DNA of 6,724 bases from Candidatus Parvarchaeota archaeon (lineage in GTDB: Archaea > Nanobdellota > Nanobdellia > Parvarchaeales > Parvarchaeaceae), in NCBI GenBank assembly GCA_023380435.1, contig JAMCRB010000043.1, positions 3,685 through 10,408 of the forward strand, in the 5' to 3' direction. Below are positions 1-5,035 of the stretch, piece after piece (the stretch's first letter is position 1; the number at the start of each line of letters is the position of its first letter). The notes under the pieces are model-generated. The model made no database searches, had not been told where the DNA came from, and saw nothing but the letters and a program-made list of their open reading frames with translations. A program made the position numbers and the translations under genes.

Positions 1-938
1 ATATTGCTGCGCAGACTGGCAAGTTCCTCTTCGTATACCTTGTTTTTGGTGTTTTTTAGGAAATGCTCCTTTGAATAGCTGAGGATGTTGCCGTAACTCC
101 GGTAATTCAGCCCTTTTGTGGTCTTCTCCACGTTCTCCATCTTCTCAAACCTGTTGAAGTTGTCAAGGCTGCCGCCCTGAAAACCAAAAATGGCCTGTTT
201 TCTGTCACCGACCAAGAAAAGGTTTTCGCCTACCTTCATCGCTATGTTGGCTTCCATCTCGTTTACATCCTGTAATTCGTCGACGAGGACGTACTTGTAT
301 CTTTTGTATGACGGGTCATATTTATCAAGAAACTTGATGAGCATGTCGTTGTAGTCTATAAGCGTGTCTCCTTTTGCATGTTCATAGTCCTCAAACGCAC
401 CTATGAAATAATCCAAAAGTGCGAAGTTTTCGTCTATGCTTATTTTGTCCTTTCCCTCCAAGAATGAGTTTTTGAACAGCTCCTCTTTGGTTTTCTTAAC
501 GTCTATGTCAGACGGGCTTATATTGAAGCTTTTCAAGTACCGTATCGCGTTCTCCATCTTGGGAACGATGTCATTTATTATGTACTCTTTGTCGTAGTTC
601 AACGCCTCCCTTTTCTCAAGGCTCTTGAATATAGAGAACCTTATGAAATTGTTTGAAACTAGCTTATACTCCATCCCCAGTTCCGAAAAATAGTCGTTTG
701 CAAAGCTGTGAAATGTCTTCATCTTTATCCTATTTATCTTGATGTTCTCAAGCTGGTTTTCCTTGAGTTTTTCCCTTATTTTCTTGTACATCTCATTGGC
801 TGCTTTATTTGTAAATGTCAGGCATAGTATCTCCTCCTCCTTTACGCCGTTTTTAAGCAGTTCTATTACTTTTTCTGCGAGCGAAGTCGTCTTTCCTGTA
901 CCGGGATTTGCGATAATTAGAGAATTTTTGCCTTCCAT
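1..938 (-). CDS. UvrD/Rep-family superfamily 1 DNA helicase, N-terminal part (3' end outside window)
   Basis: ATP-dependent 3'-5' DNA helicase of the UvrD/Rep/PcrA type, expected to unwind DNA during repair or to clear replication obstacles. The visible 312 residues carry the SF1A motifs in order: Walker A ANPGTGKT at residues 10-17, motif Ia CLTFTNKAANEM at about 43-54, TFHSF at 75-79, Walker B VDELQD around D220-D224 (DEFQD/DEYQD is usual), motif III VGDRKQAIFGFQGG around 243-256, and motif IV NYRS at 278-281. About 140 residues between TFHSF and Walker B fit domain 1B. Motifs V and VI and the C-terminal domains lie beyond base 1. The ATG is fixed by an in-frame TGA two codons upstream. Only nine residues precede Walker A, so the usual Q motif of UvrD-type helicases is absent. 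Divergent from the 1034 gene. The family call is firm; the subfamily is not determined. Confidence 0.93.
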   Translation of the reverse strand, partial: MEGKNSLIIANPGTGKTTSLAEKVIELLKNGVKEEEILCLTFTNKAANEMYKKIREKLKENQLENIKINRIKMKTFHSFANDYFSELGMEYKLVSNNFIRFSIFKSLEKREALNYDKEYIINDIVPKMENAIRYLKSFNISPSDIDVKKTKEELFKNSFLEGKDKISIDENFALLDYFIGAFEDYEHAKGDTLIDYNDMLIKFLDKYDPSYKRYKYVLVDELQDVNEMEANIAMKVGENLFLVGDRKQAIFGFQGGSLDNFNRFEKMENVEKTTKGLNYRSYGNILSYSKEHFLKNTKNKVYEEELASLRSN

Positions 939-961
939 GTTTCAAATTAATAGGCATGCCG

Positions 962-971
962 TAATAATAAA
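962..971 (-). promoter_or_regulatory. Possible TATA box for the helicase gene
   Basis: Read on the minus strand this is a TTTATTATTA stretch centred about 29 bases before the helicase ATG, roughly where an archaeal TATA box would give a leaderless or very short-leader transcript. The match to the TTTATATA consensus is weaker than at other promoters here. It shares a 95-base divergent intergenic region with the plus-strand promoter of the winged-helix gene. Confidence 0.4.
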
Positions 972-1003
972 CTTTATCGGCATTGAGTCTTGCAGGAGAA
1001 AAG

Positions 1004-1011
1004 GTATAAAT
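1004..1011 (+). promoter_or_regulatory. TATA box of the 1034 gene (leaderless)
   Basis: GTATAAAT is centred about 26 bases before the ATG at 1034, and a purine-rich GGAGAAAAGG just upstream could serve as the TFB recognition element. The spacing predicts transcription starting at or next to the start codon, so the mRNA would be leaderless; no ribosome-binding site is present. Confidence 0.65.
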
Positions 1012-1033
1012 CTTTTGTGTACTATAGATTAAT

Positions 1034-1408
1034 ATGTCGATACAGGCGAAATCGAACATCGAGCGCGTTTTGGATGACATACTTTCTGTAAAAAAGAAAT
1101 CTTTGATTTACTCTGAGCCGGCCGAAAGCACTATAATCGGCTGTTATAAACTCCTACTTTGTTATAATTCGCCGAAATTGGAAGAGGCATTGGGAACGGA
1201 GAACGGGGTGTTTATACTTGCCTATATAACCGGCGGAAAAAGCGCGAGTTTGAAAGAGATAAAAGATGCTTATAAATCGATATACTCCATAAATTTGCGC
1301 CAAGATTCGCTTTCTTCCTACATAAACAACTTCATTGAAGCCGGGTTAATATCAAAAGAAGACGGGAAATATACAAGTCACTTTGTGATGCCGCAAGACT
1401 GCAAATAA
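1034..1408 (+). CDS. Winged-helix-like protein of unknown function
   Basis: A 124-residue soluble protein that I do not recognise as a named family. The second half reads as a winged helix-turn-helix: a hydrophobic helix GVFILAYITGG at about 58-68, a helix SLKEIKDAYKSIYS at 72-85, a likely recognition helix RQDSLSSYINNFIEAGLI at 89-106, and a short wing KEDGKYTSHF at 108-117. The N-terminal 55 residues are mostly helical and charged. There is no signal peptide, membrane segment or metal-binding motif (its Cys residues are isolated). A DNA-binding or regulatory role is inferred from fold appearance only. It starts with ATG at leaderless distance from a good TATA box and is divergent from the helicase, so it could regulate the shared intergenic region. 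The C2H2 gene follows 37 bases later from its own promoter. Confidence 0.75.
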   Translation: MSIQAKSNIERVLDDILSVKKKSLIYSEPAESTIIGCYKLLLCYNSPKLEEALGTENGVFILAYITGGKSASLKEIKDAYKSIYSINLRQDSLSSYINNFIEAGLISKEDGKYTSHFVMPQDCK

Positions 1409-1417
1409 TACATAAGC

Positions 1418-1426
1418 TTTTATATG
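1418..1426 (+). promoter_or_regulatory. TATA box of the C2H2 zinc-finger gene
   Basis: TTTTATATG is centred about 24 bases before the ATG at 1446, giving a leaderless transcript from that ATG. A second A/T-rich ATTTATAAAT (1431-1440) is only about 10 bases before the ATG and too close to direct it. The position of this box is the main reason for choosing ATG 1446 over the upstream TTG at 1428. Confidence 0.55.
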
Positions 1427-1445
1427 ATTGATTTATAAATGTATA

Positions 1446-1625
1446 ATGGAATTATTCCACAAAAAGTTCAAATGTGAAAAATGTGGCCAGAAATTCAAGA
1501 CTCAGGAGGAGCTTGATGCGCATATGAAAACACATATGCAGGAGCAGCCATCTGGCGCGCCGCAGCAACCAGCACAGCCGGGACAGGCCCAGCAGCCACA
1601 ACAGGACCAGAATAAACCACAGTAA
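1446..1625 (+). CDS. Small C2H2 zinc-finger protein with Pro/Gln-rich tail
   Basis: A 59-residue protein with one classical C2H2 finger followed by a low-complexity tail. The ligands are C10 and C13, then H26 and H30, spaced C-x2-C-x12-H-x3-H, with the conserved Phe at 17 and Leu at 23 that form the finger core. Residues about 34-59 are dominated by Pro, Gln, Ala and Gly (for example QQPAQPGQAQQPQQDQ), probably disordered. One Zn2+ should be bound; a DNA- or protein-binding role is plausible, but a single finger rarely gives strong DNA specificity alone. Short single-finger C2H2 proteins are known in archaea and their viruses. An in-frame TTG at 1428 would add six residues (MIYKCI), but the TATA position and the lack of a ribosome-binding site favour the ATG. 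It is independently promoted downstream of the winged-helix gene. Confidence 0.85.
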   Translation: MELFHKKFKCEKCGQKFKTQEELDAHMKTHMQEQPSGAPQQPAQPGQAQQPQQDQNKPQ

Positions 1626-1660
1626 ATCCCTAGCATTAGGAGAAAGGATGGTTTTCCCTG

Positions 1661-1674
1661 TTTTAGTTTTTTTT
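1661..1674 (+). terminator. T-rich transcription terminator after the C2H2 gene
   Basis: TTTTAG followed by eight consecutive T residues (1667-1674) lies about 40 bases after the stop codon of the zinc-finger gene. Archaeal RNA polymerase terminates at such T-runs without needing a hairpin. The next gene is convergent, which fits termination here. Confidence 0.55.
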
Positions 1675-1683
1675 GGCGTGATT

Positions 1684-1715
1684 TAGCCGCGGCTATGAAC
1701 TAATGGGCCCGCGGG
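1684..1715. repeat. Two CCGCGG-centred palindromes 22 bp apart
   Basis: TAGCCGCGGCTA (1684-1695) is a perfect 12-bp palindrome and CCCGCGGG (1708-1715) a perfect 8-bp palindrome. Their centres are 22 bp apart, about two helical turns, in an otherwise A/T-rich convergent intergenic region. The pair could be a protein-binding site or RNA hairpins at the ends of the two converging transcripts. The minus-strand reading across the second palindrome also resembles a tRNA 3' end. Confidence 0.45.
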
Positions 1716-1726
1716 GTCAGAACCGT

Positions 1727-2575
1727 TTATTCAGAATAGCTAGAGCCGATAGCCTTCCTTATAAATCTGTTAAATTCACCGTTTTCTCTCGTTTTTTTGT
1801 TTGTCCACGGAATTTTACTTATTATAATGTTCAAAGTTGCCCCTAATTTTTCTCCGCTCATATATGAATCACATGCTATTCCCAATGAAGTTTTATTATC
1901 CAAAATGGCCCTGCTATCGGCATCAGAAAAATCGCTGCAGTAATCGGAAAGTTTGTATTTTTTAAGAGCAGTGTATAAGTAACCAAGCTCTTTTCTGTAG
2001 ACATTATAATTCTCGAAGGTAGAGTCGTGTTCCATCAATTGGGCGAATAAGTACTCCTGCGGCCCCGGCTTCTCCCCGTCGTTCCCAGGTTTTTTGGGCA
2101 AAACTGAGCCATAAGTGGCGATTTCCTTGCGGTTTAAGTTGACAAAATAGTAATAATCCATTATTTTCTTTGCATTCTCGATATCCTCGATTTTGCTCAT
2201 TAGGCCATCGTGACTGTGGTATATCTTAGCTTCTCTGTGTATTAGCTCGTGTATCAGAGAGACATTTATCTGCTCTAGTATTTTATTCTCTAATCGCTCA
2301 TCTACAAAGTCAGATTCGCTCTCTGATATATTATCATAATAATCCAAATAAATTGCTTTTGCTATAGATCCCAGGTAAACACGTATCTTGCCGTCTAATT
2401 TCTTTGAAAATGGTTTAAGCAGAATCTTGCCTAATCCTGTTAAGACACGCGTATCTGCAAGTACAATCTCTTCACCTATCTTCTGGGATCCTGATGAATA
2501 GTACGATTTGCTAAAAAGGACCTTATCATCCTCACGGATATCAAATACCTGCCTTTCTTCATTATTCTCTTCCAT
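1727..2575 (-). CDS. HELIH-motif putative zinc metallopeptidase, tandem paralog A
   Basis: A 282-residue cytosolic-looking protein (no signal peptide or membrane helix) that I cannot assign to a named family. It contains an HExxH zinc-peptidase signature, HELIHRE at 109-115 (H109, E110, H113), preceded by a beta/helix stretch and followed by H120 and H122. A conserved Glu, E133 in DIENAKKIMDYYYFVN, lies 19 residues after H113, the spacing seen in gluzincins (HExxH-x18/19-E), so it is a candidate third ligand; H120 is the alternative. The gene is a diverged tandem duplicate of its upstream neighbour: shared features are FDIxEDD near the N-terminus, I(N)xSxxHELIHRE, the helix around DYYYFVN, KxxxSDY at about 207-212, and FxRFxxK near the C-terminus. 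It begins six bases after the neighbour's stop with no ribosome-binding site, so it is co-transcribed. Peptidase activity is inferred from the motif alone. Confidence 0.75.
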   Translation of the reverse strand: MEENNEERQVFDIREDDKVLFSKSYYSSGSQKIGEEIVLADTRVLTGLGKILLKPFSKKLDGKIRVYLGSIAKAIYLDYYDNISESESDFVDERLENKILEQINVSLIHELIHREAKIYHSHDGLMSKIEDIENAKKIMDYYYFVNLNRKEIATYGSVLPKKPGNDGEKPGPQEYLFAQLMEHDSTFENYNVYRKELGYLYTALKKYKLSDYCSDFSDADSRAILDNKTSLGIACDSYMSGEKLGATLNIIISKIPWTNKKTRENGEFNRFIRKAIGSSYSE

Positions 2576-2581
2576 ATTATT

Positions 2582-3400
2582 TCAGTAAAGCACCTTATTC
2601 AAAAATCGATCGAAAGCATCCTGGCCGAAACCGGGCATATAGCCTATTTTGAATTGTTTTGTGATGCATTCTATCGCCTCGTCTTTGGAATTTTTGATTG
2701 AGGAATAGTAGCCTCCCCACATAAGTGCCTCGAAATTCTCATCTTTTACTATGTCGTCGCTCAGGCTAGGGTCATAATCCGACGGCTTTAATTTTTCAAT
2801 GGCTTTCATCAGCTTTTGTTTTTCCAAATCTATTTTATAAGCCGCTTTTTTGGACAAAAACGAAAAGTCTCTCCAGAAGAAAATATATGGCGATTTACCG
2901 GTTTTTCCGCCGACAATCTGGTCCCTGTGGGTATTTACGTATATGAAATAATCTAATATCTTGTTGGCTTTTTCCAGGTTCTTTGGAGTTTTTACATAAT
3001 TTTCATTGTGCAGTATACCTCCTTCTCTGTGGATCAATTCATGCAGAGTAGAATTGTTTATCTCATCTACAGTGCTATGCTCCAGCCAATCGTCTAAATC
3101 AGAATTATCTCCATCATTAATAGGAACGCCTATCGCCTGTCTGCGGCTCTTGAGTATGTTGTCCAGATATATCTCTATTCTTGGCTTATATTCTGACCCA
3201 TTCACAGACGATTTTTGGCTTTTGCTGTAATTATGTGGACTGGCCTCTTTATAATCGGATTCGTTTCTTATGACTTGCGCTAATATCAAATTCGGCGAGA
3301 GTCTTGGGTCATACCTTTTGGAGCTTCTAGACACTGTAAAGATGATTCGATCGTCTTCCAATATATCGAACAAATTCTCGCTTTTTTTACCCTTACCCAT
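2582..3400 (-). CDS. HELIH-motif putative zinc metallopeptidase, tandem paralog B
   Basis: A 272-residue soluble protein, first gene of a two-gene unit with paralog A. HELIHRE is at 120-126 (H120, E121, H124), with H131 aligned to H120 of the paralog and E143 (in NLEKANKILDYFIYVN) 18 residues after H124 and aligned to its E133. The N-terminal FDILEDDRIIF at 11-21 matches the paralog's FDIREDDKVLF, and the C-terminal KPSDY (205-209) and FDRFLNKV (263-270) also align, so homology runs the full length although identity is low outside the HExxH block. The N-terminus is basic (GKGKKS). There is no signal peptide, so any protease activity would be intracellular. A TATA box about 30 bases upstream gives a near-leaderless transcript. 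Possible roles range from a house-keeping peptidase to a toxin/immunity or stress-response protease; nothing seen decides this. Confidence 0.75.
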   Translation of the reverse strand: MGKGKKSENLFDILEDDRIIFTVSRSSKRYDPRLSPNLILAQVIRNESDYKEASPHNYSKSQKSSVNGSEYKPRIEIYLDNILKSRRQAIGVPINDGDNSDLDDWLEHSTVDEINNSTLHELIHREGGILHNENYVKTPKNLEKANKILDYFIYVNTHRDQIVGGKTGKSPYIFFWRDFSFLSKKAAYKIDLEKQKLMKAIEKLKPSDYDPSLSDDIVKDENFEALMWGGYYSSIKNSKDEAIECITKQFKIGYMPGFGQDAFDRFLNKVLY

Positions 3401-3425
3401 AGATAGAATAAAAGATTATAACCAG

Positions 3426-3433
3426 TATAAATA
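3426..3433 (-). promoter_or_regulatory. TATA box of the HELIH paralog unit
   Basis: On the minus strand this reads TATTTATA, centred about 30 bases before the ATG at 3400, giving a transcript with at most a few leader bases. It is the only convincing promoter for the two paralogs, since the second follows six bases after the first. Confidence 0.6.
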
Positions 3434-3455
3434 GTTTATTACTCCTTAGGAATAT

Positions 3456-3944
3456 TCAATTTTTTATCCATTTCAGGCGTATCTTTTTGGCGGGTATCCC
3501 GCCCACTTTAGCGTTGTTTGGGATGTCTTTGTTGACAAGCGAACCTGCTGCGATTATCGCATTGTCGCCGATCTTGACTCCGGGTAAGACTATAGACCTT
3601 GCGCCTAAAGTCACATTTTTCCCTATTTTTACAGAGCCTATCCTCATTCTCCCGCGCACGATCTCATGCGTTAGTATAAGCGTGTCCCATCCTATTATAC
3701 TGTAATCGCCTAACTCTACCAGGTCCGGCCGGATTGGATCCAGTATGCATGGGGATATCATGACATGTTCTCCTACTTTCATGCCGCTAAGCCGTATAAG
3801 GCCCCTCTTTGCGCTAAAGGATGGGAAGTACTTTGCAAACGCGAAAAGTAGACCATGCAGAATTATATAGATAGGATGTTTCTCAGTATAGTGGAATATA
3901 GTAACGTATTTTGTGGGAGTTTTTACTTCTCTTACGTTTCTCAT
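3456..3944 (-). CDS. Hexapeptide-repeat (left-handed beta-helix) acyltransferase
   Basis: A 162-residue acyltransferase of the LacA/NodL/Maa and serine-acetyltransferase superfamily, expected to transfer an acyl group (probably acetyl from acetyl-CoA) to a sugar or similar hydroxyl/amino acceptor as a trimer. Hexapeptide turns are visible from about 55 to 142: [53 protein letters not shown]. The expected catalytic His is H93 in DTLILTHE, and the C-terminal GGIPAKKI (148-155) is the typical closing motif of this group. Residues 1-54 are a helical, partly hydrophobic extension ([16 protein letters not shown] at 25-40) that may associate with the membrane, as in glycan-modifying relatives. It has its own TATA box 26 bases before the ATG and stands alone. 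The acceptor is unknown; a surface glycan or lipid-linked sugar is plausible because its promoter matches that of the adjacent surface-protein unit. Confidence 0.9.
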   Translation of the reverse strand: MRNVREVKTPTKYVTIFHYTEKHPIYIILHGLLFAFAKYFPSFSAKRGLIRLSGMKVGEHVMISPCILDPIRPDLVELGDYSIIGWDTLILTHEIVRGRMRIGSVKIGKNVTLGARSIVLPGVKIGDNAIIAAGSLVNKDIPNNAKVGGIPAKKIRLKWIKN

Positions 3945-3965
3945 CTTCTACCTAGTCCATTATAG

Positions 3966-3974
3966 CTTATAAAT
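3966..3974 (-). promoter_or_regulatory. TATA box of the acyltransferase gene
   Basis: On the minus strand ATTTATAAG is centred 26 bases before the ATG at 3944, predicting a leaderless mRNA. With the bases that follow it (to 3960) it forms a 15-base core that matches the promoter of the two-helix/FKBP unit at 14 positions and lies at the same distance from the start codon. Confidence 0.65.
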
Positions 3975-4008
3975 GTGACTAGCCTTCTGTTGTTTTAGCG
4001 AACGGCGC

Positions 4009-4563
4009 TCACTTATTTATTTTGGCCACTTCTATCTTAAACACTAGTGTATCGCCTGCCAGCGGCGGGTTAAAATCTACAGTTACGCTTGTGCTATTTA
4101 TGGCGATAATCTTACCGGTTTGACCTGCAGTGTCGCCGACAAGCTCGCCAATTTTAAGCGATGCGGAGGAATTGCCAAATTCGGACCGGTTGACTGTCAC
4201 TATTGCACTTGGGTTGATTTGACCATAAGCCTCGCTGGGTGGAAGCGTAACGGTCTTTATCTGTCCGACCCTCATGCCGATGACTGCATTGCTGAAACCC
4301 GATATTGTCTGATTGGATCCGGCTATGAAGCTAAAGGGAGTCGAATTAAAATTAGATTGAAAAACGGTGCCATTTGTGAAAGACCCGGTGTAGAAAACAC
4401 TTACATTTTCGCCTGCCGACACTACGCCGGAAGGTGTTGATTTAATCAAATTCGGCACAAAATAAACCAATACGGTTATAACAACGACAGCCGAAATAAC
4501 ATAAGCCACGTGCTTTCCTTTTATTTTGATAGGTTTTCTCTGTGTTTCCTGAAGCTCACTCAT
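4009..4563 (-). CDS. Membrane-anchored SlyD-type FKBP peptidyl-prolyl cis-trans isomerase
   Basis: A 184-residue FKBP-type prolyl isomerase anchored by an N-terminal helix (about 18-37, AYVISAVVVITVLVYFVP) behind a basic cytoplasmic segment, so the catalytic domain faces outward and should assist folding of exported proteins. The FKBP domain begins at about 51: VSVFYTGSF with Y58, F68, PFSF at 76-79, ISGF at 87-90 (F90 in the place of the usual Trp) and PPSEAYG at 108-114 with Y113. The insert-in-flap segment typical of SlyD follows, closing with DFNPPLAGDTLVFKIEV (163-179), cognate to the NHPLAGKTL motif. The active-site Asp of the usual FD pair is Gln here (F68-Q69), which may alter activity. 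Seven N-x-S/T sequons (N53, N64, N73, N84, N125, N131, N156) fit archaeal surface glycosylation. Its ATG overlaps the stop of the upstream two-helix gene by eight bases, implying translational coupling. Confidence 0.92.
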   Translation of the reverse strand: MSELQETQRKPIKIKGKHVAYVISAVVVITVLVYFVPNLIKSTPSGVVSAGENVSVFYTGSFTNGTVFQSNFNSTPFSFIAGSNQTISGFSNAVIGMRVGQIKTVTLPPSEAYGQINPSAIVTVNRSEFGNSSASLKIGELVGDTAGQTGKIIAINSTSVTVDFNPPLAGDTLVFKIEVAKINK

Positions 4564-4774
4564 ATTTCACGCTCATGATTCTAAACAATCCGTTCCTTTT
4601 TATTAATACGTACCAACCAATACCCAGATACGCCAGACCCAGAATACCGGAGTAGTTAGCACCTATCACATATCCAAGAAAAACCACCAGCAGGAAAAAA
4701 CCCGCAACGAAGTATGCTACAGTTATCGAAAGCAGTAGGATTTTCTTCCTTTTTGTCAGTTTCTCGGTTATCAT
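4556..4774 (-). CDS. Two-helix membrane protein, first gene of the FKBP unit
   Basis: A 72-residue protein I do not recognise. A basic N-terminus (KLTKRKK at 5-11) is followed by two hydrophobic helices, about 12-34 and 37-58, joined by a short turn, and a basic C-terminal tail (KRNGLFR); the positive-inside rule puts both termini in the cytoplasm. There are no conserved catalytic or metal-binding residues. It is the promoter-proximal gene: a TATA box lies 26 bases before its ATG, and its last codons overlap the start of the FKBP gene (ATGAGTGA, 4556-4563). The tight coupling suggests a partner or assembly factor of the exported isomerase, but this rests on gene order alone. Confidence 0.75.
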   Translation of the reverse strand: MITEKLTKRKKILLLSITVAYFVAGFFLLVVFLGYVIGANYSGILGLAYLGIGWYVLIKRNGLFRIMSVKYE

Positions 4775-4788
4775 CGTAATATTAGAAT

Positions 4789-4830
4789 GTTATAGTTTAT
4801 AAATATTAAGTATGGCTAGGTTATAGTTTA
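4789..4830. repeat. Pair of 11-bp direct repeats at the FKBP-unit promoter
   Basis: GTTATAGTTTA occurs at 4789-4799 and again at 4820-4830, start to start 31 bp, close to three helical turns. The first copy overlaps the TATA box of the two-helix/FKBP unit; the second lies upstream of it and includes the stop codon of the Cys/His gene. The arrangement could be an operator, although A/T-rich sequence makes chance repeats more likely. Confidence 0.4.
4796..4804 (-). promoter_or_regulatory. TATA box of the two-helix/FKBP unit
   Basis: On the minus strand ATTTATAAA is centred 26 bases before the ATG at 4774, so the mRNA should be leaderless. It overlaps one copy of an 11-bp direct repeat. Confidence 0.7.
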
Positions 4831-4986
4831 GGACTGTTTTGAAGCTTCCAAAGAGCGTCTCGCTATCTTTAAATTGCACGCGTCGTGGGTCTTATCCCAC
4901 TCTTCGCATGCCTTTGCGTCTGCTTCATCATTGTAGTGCAGAAGGCATATCTCGCACTTATACCCGATTTTATCCTCTATTACCAT
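4828..4986 (-). CDS. Small Cys/His-rich putative zinc-binding protein
   Basis: A 52-residue protein, shorter than a usual ORF-length cutoff, read from the ATG at 4986. It shows a metal-site pattern: C11-E-I-C14, C27, H34 and C37 (KCEICLLHYNDEADAKACEE followed by WDKTHDACNL), that is C-x2-C-x12-C-x6-H-x2-C. This resembles short archaeal proteins of unknown function that I recall with a YKCxxCGLHY...A..CEEWC..H.SCN layout; here the Cys after EEW is Asp. A zinc-stabilised fold acting on protein or nucleic acid is the likely description; no function is known. It starts 49 bases after the stop of the YunG/NDT fusion gene on the same strand with no strong promoter between, so it is probably co-transcribed with it. 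Confidence 0.8.
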   Translation of the reverse strand: MVIEDKIGYKCEICLLHYNDEADAKACEEWDKTHDACNLKIARRSLEASKQS

Positions 4987-5035
4987 CTTTTACTGTCGTT
5001 GATTGTGAGCTGCCCAAAACTTCCGTATTTGGTTT

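Noticed and set aside
739..1032. Plus-strand frame of 97 codons with a hydrophobic N-terminus
   Set aside because: It is antisense to the helicase motifs I and Ia, and its apparent hydrophobicity is what the complement of Lys/Glu-rich coding sequence gives.
853..1080. Minus-strand frame of 75 codons crossing the helicase start
   Set aside because: It lies in another frame over the Walker A region of the helicase and over the divergent promoters, and its translation has no family resemblance.
1428..1445. TTG start adding six residues to the C2H2 protein
   Set aside because: No ribosome-binding site precedes it, and the TATA box is only about six bases from it, so the transcript would begin downstream of the TTG.
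1703..1726. A functional tRNA gene on the minus strand
   Set aside because: The anticodon and D arms would have to lie within the coding 3' end of the HELIH gene, where no cloverleaf fits, and the T-loop breaks the conserved residues.
2200..3045. Metzincin assignment of the HELIH proteins
   Set aside because: The third His is one residue too far for HExxHxxGxxH, and paralog A lacks the Gly; no Met-turn was recognised.
3991..4012. Hairpin terminator after the FKBP gene (AGCG...CGCT)
   Set aside because: The stem is only four base pairs and no T-run follows on the minus strand.
4120..4440. Plus-strand frame of 106 codons rich in Cys
   Set aside because: It is entirely antisense to the FKBP domain, whose motifs are unambiguous; the Cys pattern has no regular metal-site spacing.
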